A DNA stretch of 64,000 nucleotides from Negativicutes bacterium (GCA_009929485.1 SAAJ01000003.1:62001-126000), one strand, 5' to 3'; shown: positions 7,707-16,540, counted from the first letter of the stretch. Made by a program: numbers and translations. Notes: generated from the sequence alone by a model not told the origin.

Positions 7707-9083
7707 TTAGCAACGTCCTAGTTTAGCCGTCAGTTTATTAGCAGCAACAGCCAACATGTCGATAGGGCTGTTGAACGGCGGCGAATAAGCAAGATCGGCG
7801 TCAAACAACTTGTCAACAGTCGCTCCCAAGCTAAGAGCCATAGCCGCCACATCTACCCGTTTCACAACATCCCCTTCTCCCCAGGCCTGCATCCCCAGCA
7901 GCTGCCGCGATACCGCATCCGCCGTAAGCTTCAGCAGTACCTTGCGGGCTGCCTTCATATAATGCGGCCGATCATAGCCGGCAACCGTCACACTGACGCA
8001 TTCAAAGCCCGCTGCCGCACCTTGACGCTCATTCAAGCCGGTTCGCCCCACTTGCATTTCAAAGAGCTTGACCGCCGCCGTCCCCAGCACCCCGCCGAAT
8101 TTCACTCCAGCGCCGCAAAGGTTTTCACCGATAACACGGCCATGCTTATTAGCCGTTGAGCCCATAGGCAGAAATACTTTCTCACCGCTGACCCTATGCG
8201 TATTTTCCGCACAGTCTCCGCCCGCAAAAATAGCTTTGTCCGAGGTCTGCAGATACTCATTCACGGCAATAGCGCCGCTCGTGCCAATCTCCAGCCCCGC
8301 TTGGCGAGCCAGCTCTACATTGGGCCTTGCGCCCAATGCTAAAATCACCAAATCCGCCGTCAAAGTCCGTTTGTCTGTTTTTACTTCACGCACCTGCGCA
8401 TCGCCGCCAAAGGCTTCCACTGCTTCTTCCTTCAAAAATTGCAGGCCTTTAGCCGCCAAAGACAGTTCCAGCTCCTGCGCCATGTCTTCGTCCAAAAGAG
8501 CCGGGAAAAGCTGATTTTTCATTTCCACTACCGTCACATCTACATCCCACATGCGTAAAGCTTCCGCTATTTCCAGGCCAATTAGACCTGCGCCAATTAC
8601 CACCGCTTTTTCATATTTTTGCGTTTCCAGCCCCCTCCTGATAGCAGCAGCATCTTGGGGACGCCATACATGAAAAATGTTTTCTTTTTCTACGCCAGGC
8701 CAGGCCGGCTTCAACGGCGAGGCGCCTGTAGCCAAGACCAATTTATCGTAAGCAAATTGTTGCTTTGCCCCAGTTTCCAAATTCAAAGCATGCACGATCT
8801 TTGCCTCACGTTCGATCGCCACAGCTTCCATCCGCGTCAAAACATCCAGGTTTTTAGCCTTTTTGAAAAACTCCGGTGTACGCAGCGCCCCTGAAGGCGA
8901 ACTCATCAGTTGGCGAACCTGTTCCACCTCGCCGCCGATAAAATACGGCAACCCGCACGCTCCATAGGAAACAAGCTCGCCTCGCTCCAATACGGTAATT
9001 TGAGCTTCAGCATCCAGCCGGCGCACCTTGGCGGCGGCTTTCAGTCCGGCGGCCACACCGCCTATCACTACGATTCGCTGCAT
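7707..9083 (-). CDS. CoA-disulfide reductase / NADH oxidase family flavoprotein
   Basis: FAD- and NAD(P)H-binding disulfide reductase of about 458 residues. N-terminal FAD motif VVIGGVAAGLKAA, the single redox Cys in YGACGLPYF at about residue 43, the NAD motif AVVIGAGLIGLEIAEAL and the second FAD motif IFAGGDCAE. The family reduces CoA disulfide, CoA persulfide or oxygen; no rhodanese domain is fused, so the exact substrate is open. The start at 9083 (MQRIVVIGG) has GGAGAGGGG upstream; the longer reading to 9215 reaches repeats and is rejected. Lies next to ferritin, which suggests oxygen defence in an anaerobe. Confidence 0.85.
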   Translation of the reverse strand: MQRIVVIGGVAAGLKAAAKVRRLDAEAQITVLERGELVSYGACGLPYFIGGEVEQVRQLMSSPSGALRTPEFFKKAKNLDVLTRMEAVAIEREAKIVHALNLETGAKQQFAYDKLVLATGASPLKPAWPGVEKENIFHVWRPQDAAAIRRGLETQKYEKAVVIGAGLIGLEIAEALRMWDVDVTVVEMKNQLFPALLDEDMAQELELSLAAKGLQFLKEEAVEAFGGDAQVREVKTDKRTLTADLVILALGARPNVELARQAGLEIGTSGAIAVNEYLQTSDKAIFAGGDCAENTHRVSGEKVFLPMGSTANKHGRVIGENLCGAGVKFGGVLGTAAVKLFEMQVGRTGLNERQGAAAGFECVSVTVAGYDRPHYMKAARKVLLKLTADAVSRQLLGMQAWGEGDVVKRVDVAAMALSLGATVDKLFDADLAYSPPFNSPIDMLAVAANKLTAKLGRC

Positions 9084-9167
9084 ATTTTCGCCCCTCTCCT
9101 CGTCTTTACAACAGCTAGTTATTGTCTTAGTTCTCCTTTTCCCAGCACTTTCCTGCCAGGATATAAA

Positions 9168-9270
9168 GAGTGAACAGGAGAACCGGAGTCGCGAGAGAGC
9201 ACGGAGATTGAACAAGAGTCGCGGGAGTCACGGAGGGTTCGACTGTGGGTTACGGAATTTTAACAGGAGT
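9168..9270 (+). repeat. Purine-rich dispersed repeat, copy 1
   Basis: Two or three degenerate units of the type GAACAGGAG...CGGAGTCGCGAG...ACGGAG. The unit 9168-9203 matches about 31 of 36 bases of 11663-11698 on the opposite strand, and 9208-9241 resembles 11402-11436. No reading frame is preserved. It sits between the ferritin terminator and the CoA-disulfide reductase start, in a 370-bp gap without genes. Confidence 0.6.
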
Positions 9271-9360
9271 ACGACGCCGCCGGATGCGGTTAGGGTCGGT
9301 TGCGCCATGGACGGCATAGCAACCGACGTCTATGCAGAAGCGCATAGCTCATAAAATTCC
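9254..9360. other. 107-nt multi-branched hairpin element
   Basis: Closed by a perfect 9-bp inverted repeat (GGAATTTTA at 9254-9262, TAAAATTCC at 9352-9360). Inside are three further hairpins: 9276-9290 (GCCGC/GCGGT), 9295-9327 (9-bp GTCGGTTGC/GCAACCGAC plus an inner 3 bp), and 9330-9347 (6-bp CTATGC/GCATAG). This is the shape of a structured RNA with a four-way junction, or of a small non-autonomous mobile element. Function unknown. Confidence 0.5.
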
Positions 9361-9414
9361 CTTTCGCATTTTTCGTGTATTTCGCGGTTCGTTTTATTAG
9401 TTTTGGTACAACAG

Positions 9415-9442
9415 AAAAGCCGCCTCCTGCCGGAGACGGCTT
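9415..9442 (-). terminator. Terminator after ferritin
   Basis: An 11-bp stem (AAGCCGTCTCC with GGAGGCGGCTT) followed by TTTT on the minus strand, just beyond the ferritin stop. Confidence 0.8.
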
Positions 9443-9453
9443 CATTTTTCAGC

Positions 9454-9951
9454 TTATCCGCGAGCGCGCTTGCCCATTTCTTTATCCACATAGAAGATGG
9501 CGCCTACGCTCTTGTCGCCAATCAGACGGAGCTTGTCGACTACCGCTGTAGCGCTCGCTTCTTCTTCCACTTGCTCTGTGATGTACCACTGCAGGAAGAT
9601 CTGCGCCGCTACGTCTTTTTCTTTAACTGCAAGATCATATAAGCCGTTAATGCATTTTGTTACATACTGCTCATGTTTGAGCACTTCTTCAAACATCTGC
9701 AACGGCGTTCCAAAAGCTGCTGCCGGTGCGTCAACTTGGGAAAGCTCCGGCGTGCCGCCTCTTTCCAAAAGATAGTTCATAAACTTAAACGCATGTTCCA
9801 TTTCTTCTTGATATTGAATGCGCAACCAGGAGGCAAAACCGCCTAAGCTTTGCGTTTCGCTATATAACGACATCGCCAAATAAATCTGAGCGGAATTCAT
9901 TTCCACCTGAATCTGCTTATTAATCGCGTTTTGTAATTTTGCCGAAATCAT
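9454..9951 (-). CDS. ftnA: Non-haem ferritin (FtnA type)
   Basis: Iron-storage protein of 165 residues forming a four-helix bundle that assembles into a 24-mer. Ferroxidase ligands are visible in QVEMNSAQIYLAM and QYQEEMEHAFKFMNYL, and later QWYITEQVEEE. Length is normal for bacterial ferritin. The start has AAAGGAGG upstream. A promoter and a Fur/PerR-like box lie before it. Confidence 0.95.
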   Translation of the reverse strand: MISAKLQNAINKQIQVEMNSAQIYLAMSLYSETQSLGGFASWLRIQYQEEMEHAFKFMNYLLERGGTPELSQVDAPAAAFGTPLQMFEEVLKHEQYVTKCINGLYDLAVKEKDVAAQIFLQWYITEQVEEEASATAVVDKLRLIGDKSVGAIFYVDKEMGKRARG

Positions 9952-9985
9952 AATCTAATTCCTCCTTTAGAACTTTGATGTTTTT

Positions 9986-10014
9986 ATTTTAACATAAGTC
10001 TCTAATGAAAACAA
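9986..10014 (-). promoter_or_regulatory. Promoter of the ferritin gene
   Basis: Minus strand: TTGTTT, 17-bp spacer, TAAAAT, about 35 nt upstream of the start codon. Confidence 0.6.
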
Positions 10015-10031
10015 TAATTATTGACGGTAAA

Positions 10032-10046
10032 TTATAATCATTGTTC
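10032..10046. promoter_or_regulatory. PerR/Fur-like box between ferritin and dapL
   Basis: TTATAATCATTGTTC matches the first half and centre of the PerR box TTATAATNATTATAA. It is 18 nt upstream of the ferritin -35 box in the divergent gap. Iron or peroxide control is plausible for ferritin, but the second half-site is poor. Confidence 0.35.
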
Positions 10047-10149
10047 TTTACTATTTATTTCTCTCTTTATTTTCCTTCCCCCCTACCGTTTCTAAAGCAT
10101 CCATTGTATAATTAAGAGTAAACGTTTAAGGCTCGAAAGGAGATTTTTT

Positions 10150-11385
10150 ATGGCTTTTTTAAACGAAAACTACTTAAAATTACCAGGAAGCTATTTATTT
10201 GCGGAGATCGCCCGTCGCGTGAATCACTTCAAAGAAGAAAACCCCGAAGCGGATATTATCCGTTTAGGCATAGGAGACGTAACTCGTCCTTTGCCGCAAG
10301 CTTCTATTGAGGCTATGCACAAAGCGGTTGACGAAATGGCCTCAAGCGATACCTTCCGCGGTTACGGCCCGGAACAAGGCTATGCTTTCTTAGTGGAAAA
10401 AATTATCGCTCACGACTACGCTAGCCGCGGCATTCAACTCGGAACGGATGAGGTCTTCGTCAGTGACGGTTCCAAGAGCGACGTCGCCAACATTCAAGAA
10501 ATCTTTTCCAGTGACTGCACGGTAGCCATTACTGACCCGGTTTATCCAGTGTACCTGGATACCAATGTCATGGCGGGCCGCACAGGAACCCTGCAGGAAG
10601 ACGGTCGCTTTGCCAATGTCACCTACTTGCCTTGCAATGCAGAGAACAACTTCATTCCTTCTTTCCCAAAAGAACGAGTGGATATGATTTATCTTTGCTG
10701 CCCCAATAACCCTACAGGCACCACCCTTTCCAAAAGCGAACTAAAAAAATGGGTGGATTACGCCAAAGCCAATAAATCCATTATTCTCTTTGATTCCGCC
10801 TATGAATCTTACATTCGCGAGGCGGATATTCCTCATAGCATCTATGAAATTGAGGGCGCCAAAGAAGTGGCTATCGAATTCCGCTCCTTCTCAAAAACAG
10901 CTGGCTTTACCGGCACTCGCTGCGCCTACACGGTTGTGCCTAAAGAACTGATGGCTTATACCAAAAGCGGCGAAGCCCACTCCTTGAATCCGCTCTGGAA
11001 CCGTCGTCACACTACTAAATTCAACGGCGTTCCTTATATTATTCAGCGCGGCGCAGAAGCCATCTTCTCTGAAGCAGGCCAAGCCCAAGTGCAAGAAACC
11101 ATTGACTACTACATGGAAAATGCCCGGATTATTCGCGAAGGCCTGCAAAAAATGGGGCTCTCCGTCTTCGGCGGCGTCAACGCTCCTTATATTTGGCTAA
11201 AAACGCCGGCTGGCATTGATTCTTGGGGCTTTTTCGATAAGCTTCTGAACGAAGCCAATATCGTCGGCACTCCTGGCGCAGGCTTCGGCCCCTCCGGCGA
11301 AGGGTATTTCCGGTTGACTTCCTTCGGCACGAGAGAAAACACCATTCGCGCCATTGAACGCATCCAAACTCGCTTAAAAGTCTAA
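10150..11385 (+). CDS. dapL: LL-diaminopimelate aminotransferase
   Basis: Converts tetrahydrodipicolinate directly to LL-diaminopimelate for lysine and peptidoglycan synthesis. 411 residues of the fold-type I PLP class: [34 protein letters not shown], the PLP lysine in [13 protein letters not shown], and [18 protein letters not shown]. Preceded by AAAGGAGA and by a TATAAT at 10107-10112 without a clear -35. The only plus-strand gene between 1 and 17.8 kb. Confidence 0.97.
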   Translation: MAFLNENYLKLPGSYLFAEIARRVNHFKEENPEADIIRLGIGDVTRPLPQASIEAMHKAVDEMASSDTFRGYGPEQGYAFLVEKIIAHDYASRGIQLGTDEVFVSDGSKSDVANIQEIFSSDCTVAITDPVYPVYLDTNVMAGRTGTLQEDGRFANVTYLPCNAENNFIPSFPKERVDMIYLCCPNNPTGTTLSKSELKKWVDYAKANKSIILFDSAYESYIREADIPHSIYEIEGAKEVAIEFRSFSKTAGFTGTRCAYTVVPKELMAYTKSGEAHSLNPLWNRRHTTKFNGVPYIIQRGAEAIFSEAGQAQVQETIDYYMENARIIREGLQKMGLSVFGGVNAPYIWLKTPAGIDSWGFFDKLLNEANIVGTPGAGFGPSGEGYFRLTSFGTRENTIRAIERIQTRLKV

Positions 11386-11401
11386 GTACGAAGTACAAGT
11401 T

Positions 11402-11436
11402 TTGAACAGGAGTAAAGGGAGTAATCGGAGGGCACG
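11402..11436 (+). repeat. Purine-rich dispersed repeat, copy 2
   Basis: A unit beginning TTGAACAGGAGTAAAGGGAG, closest to 9208-9241. Lies 16 nt after dapL in a 333-bp convergent gap without genes that also holds the two hairpins and copy 3 listed next. Confidence 0.55.
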
Positions 11437-11460
11437 AAAGAGTCAATGGATGGATTATTG

Positions 11461-11493
11461 TCATTGCGAGTCGCGCAGTGACTCGGCAATCTC
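11461..11493. repeat. TCATTGCGAG...GCAATCTC palindromic repeat
   Basis: Begins TCATTGCGAGTC and ends GGCAATCTC, folding as ATTGC/GCAAT plus GAGTC/GACTC. Extragenic palindromes with these ends are known to me from many unrelated bacterial genomes. Only this copy is seen in the window. Confidence 0.5.
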
Positions 11494-11541
11494 TCCGCCG
11501 ATCTCCACACCTTTACTATTGAAAATCTTATACAAAGAATC

Positions 11542-11581
11542 AGCGCCTCTAGGTGTGGCTATTGCCGCATTTAGGGGCGCT
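11542..11581 (+). terminator. Long hairpin between dapL and the HAD gene
   Basis: A 40-nt nearly perfect hairpin: 11 bp at the base (AGCGCCTCTAG with TTAGGGGCGCT, two G.U pairs), a 1-1 internal loop, 6 bp, and a TATT loop. Followed on the plus strand by TTTCTC, so it could end dapL transcription although it lies 156 nt past the stop. It may instead belong to the repeat family. Confidence 0.4.
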
Positions 11582-11598
11582 TTCTCAATTCCGTTCTT

Positions 11599-11698
11599 GT
11601 CCGTAACCCTCACTCTACTCCCTATGCTCTTGTTAAAAAATCACATACCTTATTTTCTCTTGCGTACCCTCTCGCGACTCCGATTCTCTTGTTCATTC
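11599..11698 (-). repeat. Purine-rich dispersed repeat, copy 3 (inverted)
   Basis: Minus-strand units at 11663-11698 and 11599-11638 (AACAAGAG...GGGAGTAGAGTGAGGGTTACGG). Opposite in orientation to copy 2, so the gap between dapL and the HAD gene is flanked by inverted copies. Confidence 0.55.
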
Positions 11699-11718
11699 CT
11701 GCTTATCTTCTCTGTTGC

Positions 11719-12429
11719 TTAGCGCAGCAAATCCTGCAACAAGGCTGGCAGCTGCTGCAGCTCCACCTTGTGATCAGCCTTCTCCGGCAAGCCTTTGGCA
11801 TTGATCAGGCAATCCGTTACTAAAACCGTCTGCACCCCAATCGTGCCGGCAACCAAATCCTCTTCCACGTCATTGCCCACCATCAGGCACTCTTCAGGCA
11901 AAACTCCCTGACGATTCAGCACATCTTGATAATACCGCACATCGGGCTTGCAATAATATTCGCTTTCATAGGTAGTGATATGCGAAAATTCCTCGATCGC
12001 TATGCCAGCCCAAGCCACACGCTTTTCCACGGCCAAACGCGGAAAAAGCGGATTGGTCGCCAAGACGGCCGTCCGGCCAGCTTCTTTTACCGCTTTGACC
12101 GCCTGTGCTGCTGCTGCAGCGGCACAGGTCTCTTTTTGCAGCCTATCGAAATCTTGCCGATAAAATTCGTCGATCAAAGGTTTTAACACATTCTCTGGCA
12201 GCGGCAGCCGTCGATAAAACTGCCGCCAAAAGCGCTCTTCGTTTTTCCGTCCCGCCTCCGGCTGCATTACCATCGCCGCCGTCGCCTCCAAAAGCGCGTT
12301 AATAAAGGGTTGCGCCGGCGTAACGGAAGCCACCTTAGCCGCCAAGGCTTCTATATATCCCTTAATAAAACGTCCCTGATCCATAGGCAGCAACGTTCCG
12401 TCCAAATCAAAACAAACTACTTTTATCAA
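11719..12429 (-). CDS. HAD-superfamily hydrolase
   Basis: Phosphatase-type haloacid dehalogenase protein, 236 residues. Motif I DLDGTLLP at the N terminus, motif II near AVLATNPLFP, motif III Lys in YYCKPDVRYYQ, and motif IV GNDVEEDL. The cap is helical (about 20-100) with a Glu/Arg-rich stretch and an alanine run. Substrate unknown. Convergent with dapL. Confidence 0.85.
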   Translation of the reverse strand: MIKVVCFDLDGTLLPMDQGRFIKGYIEALAAKVASVTPAQPFINALLEATAAMVMQPEAGRKNEERFWRQFYRRLPLPENVLKPLIDEFYRQDFDRLQKETCAAAAAAQAVKAVKEAGRTAVLATNPLFPRLAVEKRVAWAGIAIEEFSHITTYESEYYCKPDVRYYQDVLNRQGVLPEECLMVGNDVEEDLVAGTIGVQTVLVTDCLINAKGLPEKADHKVELQQLPALLQDLLR

Positions 12430-12529
12430 TAAGATCCCTCTTTTCTATTTCTGCTCATTTTCCTATTCGCCTCTGATGCTGCATTTCCCTTGTTAAGAAA
12501 ATTAGATGAATAAGAAACACTGCAAAGAC

Positions 12530-12560
12530 AAAAAACAGCCGGCCCCGCAAGGGACCGGCC
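12530..12560 (-). terminator. Terminator after the pyruvate:ferredoxin oxidoreductase gene
   Basis: GC stem GGCCGGTCCC/GGGGCCGGCT with one mismatch and a TTGC loop, followed on the minus strand by GTTTTTTG. About 20 nt past the stop. Confidence 0.85.
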
Positions 12561-12580
12561 ATTCTTTTTGCTTTAAGCAA

Positions 12581-15500
12581 TTATGCGTCAGCGAGGCGCT
12601 TGTAGGTAGCGCGACGATCAGCGGCATCTTTTTCTGTTTTGGCGAACAATGCTTGCGCATTATCCGGGTTCTGCTTCTGAAGAGAAGCATAACGGACTTC
12701 GCCTTTAAGGAAGGCTTGGAAGTCACCAGTAGGCTCTTTAGAATCCAAGGTGAAAGGATTCTTGCCTTGCTCAGCAAGCTCCGGATTGAAGCGATACAAG
12801 GACCAGTAGCCGCATTCCACAGCTTTTTTAGTTTCTTCCTGGCTGCAGCCCATGCCTTGTTTCAGGCCGTGGTTAATACATGGAGCATAAGCGATAATCA
12901 GGGACGGACCCGGATATGCTTCAGCTTCAGCAATGGCTTTGAGGGTTTGGTTTTTGTCCGCACCCATGCCAATCTGCGCCACATATACATAGCCATAGGA
13001 CATGGCCATCATGCCGAGATCTTTTTTCTTGGTTTTCTTACCGCTAGCGGCAAACTGAGCGATAGCCGCTGCCGGGGTCGATTTGGAGGACTGACCGCCA
13101 GTATTGGAGTACACTTCGGTATCCAGAACCAGCACGTTGATGTTTTCGCCGGAAGCCAATACATGGTCAAGACCGCCGTAGCCGGTATCATAAGCCCAGC
13201 CGTCGCCGCCGAATACCCACTGAGAACGCTTGGTGAAGAAGTCGCTGTTTTTAGCGATTTCCGCCAGCACAGGCGCTTTGCCTTCGTTGCCTTTCAAAGC
13301 GGCAGCCAGACGAGCAGCACGCTCACGAGTGCCTTCGCTGCTATCGACTTTCTCCAGCCAATCGGTCATAGCGGCTTTCAGTTCCGCATCAAGATCCAAT
13401 TTAAGAGCTTCTGCTACATCGTCAGCCAGTTTAGCCCGAACTGCATTAGTACCAAAGAGCATGCCTAAACCAAACTCAGCATTGTCTTCGAAGAGGGAGT
13501 TAGCCCAAGCCGGACCATGACCTTCGCGGTCGGTGCAGTACGGCATGGACGGAGCGCTGGCGCCCCAGATGGAAGTACAACCCGTAGCATTGGCTACCAT
13601 CATGCGATTGCCGAAGAGCTGCGTTACCAATTTGACGTAAGGAGTCTCGCCGCAGCCTGCGCAGGCGCCGGAGAACTCGAGCAGCGGCTGTTCGAACTGG
13701 CTGCCTTTAACCGTCAGCTTGTTCACAGGGTTAGCTTTCACAGACACTTCTTTCGTTGCATAGTTCCAACGCTCGTTGCAATTGGAAAGCTGGCTTTCCA
13801 AAGGTTTCATGATCAATGCTTTTTCTTTTGCAGGGCACACCTGGGCGCAGTTGCCGCAACCGGTGCAATCCAGCGGAGAAATAGCCAGATGGAAATGAAG
13901 TTCTTTAGCGCCTACAGCCGGCTTGGTTTGGATACCTTCCGGAGCATTTTTAACTTCTTCGTCGTTCATCAGCACCGGACGGATAACTGCATGAGGACAA
14001 ACATAAGCGCACTGGTTACATTGGATACACTTGTCAACTTGCCATTCCGGCACGTTCACGGCAATGCCGCGTTTTTCATAAGCAGAAGTGCCTACCGGGA
14101 AGGTACCGTCTTCTACGCCTACGAAAGTGCTCACAGGGAGGCTGTCGCCTTCCAGACGATTCATGGGGTCAACTACTTTTTCAACAAATTCCGGTTTGAC
14201 GCCTTCGGCGCAAGCCAGATCGTTCGGCGCATCCGCCCAAGAAGCGGGAACGTTGATTTTGACAATAGCGTTAACGCCTTGGTCGATGGCTGCATTGTTC
14301 ATGTCAACAACGTTCTGACCTTTTTTGCCATAGGATTTTTCCACAGCATCTTTCAGATACTTAATGGCGTCTTCCACAGGAATGATGTCGGCAATTTTAA
14401 AGAACGCCGATTGCATGATCATGTTAATGCGGCTGCCCAGACCGATTTGATTACCAATCTTCACAGCGTCCAGAGTGTAGAAGGAAATATTGTTTTTGGC
14501 AATGAAGCGCTTCATGGCCGCCGGCAGATGCGTTTCCAGCTCTGCTTCGTTCCAGATGCAGTTCAAGAGGAAGCTGCCGCCTGGCTTCAAGCCGTCAAGA
14601 ACATTGTACTTGTAGACATAGGCCTGGTTGTGGCAGGCGATGAAGTCAGCTTTGTTGATGAGATAAGGCGATTTAATGGCAGATTTACCAAAACGCAAGT
14701 GACTCATGGTAACGCCGCCGGACTTCTTGGAGTCATAGGCGAAGTAGCCTTGCGCATACATGTCCGTATGGTCGCCGATAATTTTAATGGCGCTCTTGTT
14801 GGCGCCGACGGTGCCGTCGGAACCCAAGCCCCAGAACTTACAGGCTTTCGTGCCAGCAGGAGTAGTATCGAGATCCTCTGTCGGCAACGGCAGGCTCAAA
14901 TTGGTCACATCGTCGACAATACCGACGGTGAAGCCGTCTTTCGGCTGTGCAGCTTTGAGGTTATCGAAGACCGAAACCACATGAGCTGGCGTGAATTCTT
15001 TGGAACCCAAGCCATAACGGCCGCCGACGATAACAGGCTGCCAATCTTTGACATTGTAGAACGCCGTTTTAACGTCCTGGAATAAAGGTTCAGCCTGAGA
15101 GCCAGGTTCTTTGGTGCGATCCAGTACGGCAATTTTCTTAACCGTCTTAGGAATATATTTGAAGAAGTGAGAAATGGAGAAAGGACGATACAGATGAATC
15201 GACAGCAGACCCACTTTTTCACCTTTGCTGCGCAAATAATCGATTGTTTCTTCAATCGCTTCACAGCCGGAACCCATAGCAATGATCAAACGATCTGCTT
15301 CAGGATCGCCGTAGTAATCAAACAAATGATACTCACGGCCAGTAATTTTATACACTTCCTGCATGTAAGCTTCTACCATTTCAGGAATAGCCTCATAGAA
15401 GCTATTAGAAACTTCACGTTCCTGGAAGTAGATGTCCGGATTCTGTGCGGTACCGCGAATTACCGGATGATCCGGATTCAAAGCGTTGCGGCGGAATGCA

Positions 15501-16099
15501 TCAACAGCTTCAAAGTCGGTTACCTTCGCCATATCTTCATAGTCGATGAGCTCAATCTTCTGAATTTCATGGGAAGTACGGAAGCCGTCAAAGAAATGCA
15601 CAAAAGGAATGCGGCCTTTCAGAGCGGTTAAGTGAGCTACCAAGGCCATGTCCATGGATTGCTGCACGCTGTTGGAAGCCAGCATGGCAAAACCGGTCTG
15701 ACGAGCAGCCATCACGTCCTGATGATCGCCGAAAATATTCAAAGAGTTGGCAGCCAACGCACGTGCGCTGACATGGAAAACGGTCGGCAGCAATTCGCCG
15801 GCAATTTTATACATATTAGGAATCATCAGCAGCAGGCCCTGCGACGCCGTATAAGTGGTCGTCAAAGCGCCAGCTTGCAAAGAGCCATGCACCGCACCGG
15901 CAGCGCCGGCTTCGGACTGCATTTCTACCACGCGAACAGGCTGACCGAAAAGATTTTTCTTCCCTTGAGCAGCCCATTCATCCACATGCTCCGCCATCGG
16001 CGAAGAAGGAGTGATTGGGAAAATCGCAGCTACTTCGGTAAAAGCATACGATACGTACGCCGCTGCAGTGTTGCCATCCATTGTTTTCATTTTCTTCAT
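12581..16099 (-). CDS. nifJ: Pyruvate:ferredoxin (flavodoxin) oxidoreductase, single-chain
   Basis: Oxidises pyruvate to acetyl-CoA and CO2, passing electrons to ferredoxin; a core enzyme of anaerobic energy metabolism. 1172 residues in the full fused order: N-terminal pyruvate-binding domain (FPITPSSPMAEHVDEWA), transketolase-like and gamma domains to about 600, a 2[4Fe-4S] domain (CIQCNQCAYVCP and CTGCGNCAQVCP, about 690-760), and the TPP domain with SGACAGCGETPY, GGDGWAYDTGYGG and TEVYSNTGGQSSKS. A further cluster cysteine is in SGACAGCG. Preceded by a 550-bp AT-rich leader and followed by a strong terminator, so probably a single-gene, highly expressed unit. Confidence 0.97.
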   Translation of the reverse strand: MKKMKTMDGNTAAAYVSYAFTEVAAIFPITPSSPMAEHVDEWAAQGKKNLFGQPVRVVEMQSEAGAAGAVHGSLQAGALTTTYTASQGLLLMIPNMYKIAGELLPTVFHVSARALAANSLNIFGDHQDVMAARQTGFAMLASNSVQQSMDMALVAHLTALKGRIPFVHFFDGFRTSHEIQKIELIDYEDMAKVTDFEAVDAFRRNALNPDHPVIRGTAQNPDIYFQEREVSNSFYEAIPEMVEAYMQEVYKITGREYHLFDYYGDPEADRLIIAMGSGCEAIEETIDYLRSKGEKVGLLSIHLYRPFSISHFFKYIPKTVKKIAVLDRTKEPGSQAEPLFQDVKTAFYNVKDWQPVIVGGRYGLGSKEFTPAHVVSVFDNLKAAQPKDGFTVGIVDDVTNLSLPLPTEDLDTTPAGTKACKFWGLGSDGTVGANKSAIKIIGDHTDMYAQGYFAYDSKKSGGVTMSHLRFGKSAIKSPYLINKADFIACHNQAYVYKYNVLDGLKPGGSFLLNCIWNEAELETHLPAAMKRFIAKNNISFYTLDAVKIGNQIGLGSRINMIMQSAFFKIADIIPVEDAIKYLKDAVEKSYGKKGQNVVDMNNAAIDQGVNAIVKINVPASWADAPNDLACAEGVKPEFVEKVVDPMNRLEGDSLPVSTFVGVEDGTFPVGTSAYEKRGIAVNVPEWQVDKCIQCNQCAYVCPHAVIRPVLMNDEEVKNAPEGIQTKPAVGAKELHFHLAISPLDCTGCGNCAQVCPAKEKALIMKPLESQLSNCNERWNYATKEVSVKANPVNKLTVKGSQFEQPLLEFSGACAGCGETPYVKLVTQLFGNRMMVANATGCTSIWGASAPSMPYCTDREGHGPAWANSLFEDNAEFGLGMLFGTNAVRAKLADDVAEALKLDLDAELKAAMTDWLEKVDSSEGTRERAARLAAALKGNEGKAPVLAEIAKNSDFFTKRSQWVFGGDGWAYDTGYGGLDHVLASGENINVLVLDTEVYSNTGGQSSKSTPAAAIAQFAASGKKTKKKDLGMMAMSYGYVYVAQIGMGADKNQTLKAIAEAEAYPGPSLIIAYAPCINHGLKQGMGCSQEETKKAVECGYWSLYRFNPELAEQGKNPFTLDSKEPTGDFQAFLKGEVRYASLQKQNPDNAQALFAKTEKDAADRRATYKRLADA

Positions 16100-16251
16100 T
16101 GACTAAATTCCCCTCTCTTTTCTCTAAGTGTATTTTTATGAATATTACTAAAAAAAATAGTGGAAAGAATATATATCAATTATCTTTAATATACATCTTT
16201 CCTGTAACATTGTAAAGGCTTTGCACCGTCTCTGAAACAAATTAAAGTTTT

Positions 16252-16288
16252 CACGTGTATTCAGTGTACGTGCATTTTTATTGTACCA
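16252..16288 (-). promoter_or_regulatory. Possible promoter and overlapping operator upstream of nifJ
   Basis: Minus strand: extended -10 TGGTACAAT at 16280-16288 with no good -35 at the right distance, then a partial palindrome at 16252-16272 (CACGT/ACGTG arms) where transcription would start. This gap (16100-16650) is AT-rich and otherwise holds only the inverted repeat at 16541. Confidence 0.3.
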
Positions 16289-16540
16289 CGCAAAACTAAA
16301 AGATGCTAGTCAACTTTTTTATAGTTATTTTTTTATGAATTATTGCATAATTGTTATGGAAATTTAACATTTGCTACTTGTTTTTCGCAAAGCTTTCAAA
16401 ATACTCACCTTACTAAAACTACTCGCAAAAAGATTTCTTTCTTTTTACAAAGTTACTCTCCGTGGCAAGGGAAGCAATACGCTTGATTTTCCCTGTTTCC
16501 ACCTCGCTTTGCCTACTTTCTATCTCTATAGGTACCAATA

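Noticed and set aside
9028-9354. Plus-strand frame of 108 codons before ferritin
   Set aside because: Runs through the antisense of the flavoprotein start and the repeats; no coding character.
13517-15085. Plus-strand frame of 522 codons inside the pyruvate oxidoreductase gene
   Set aside because: Antisense shadow of a highly conserved gene; no family features, ribosome site or promoter.
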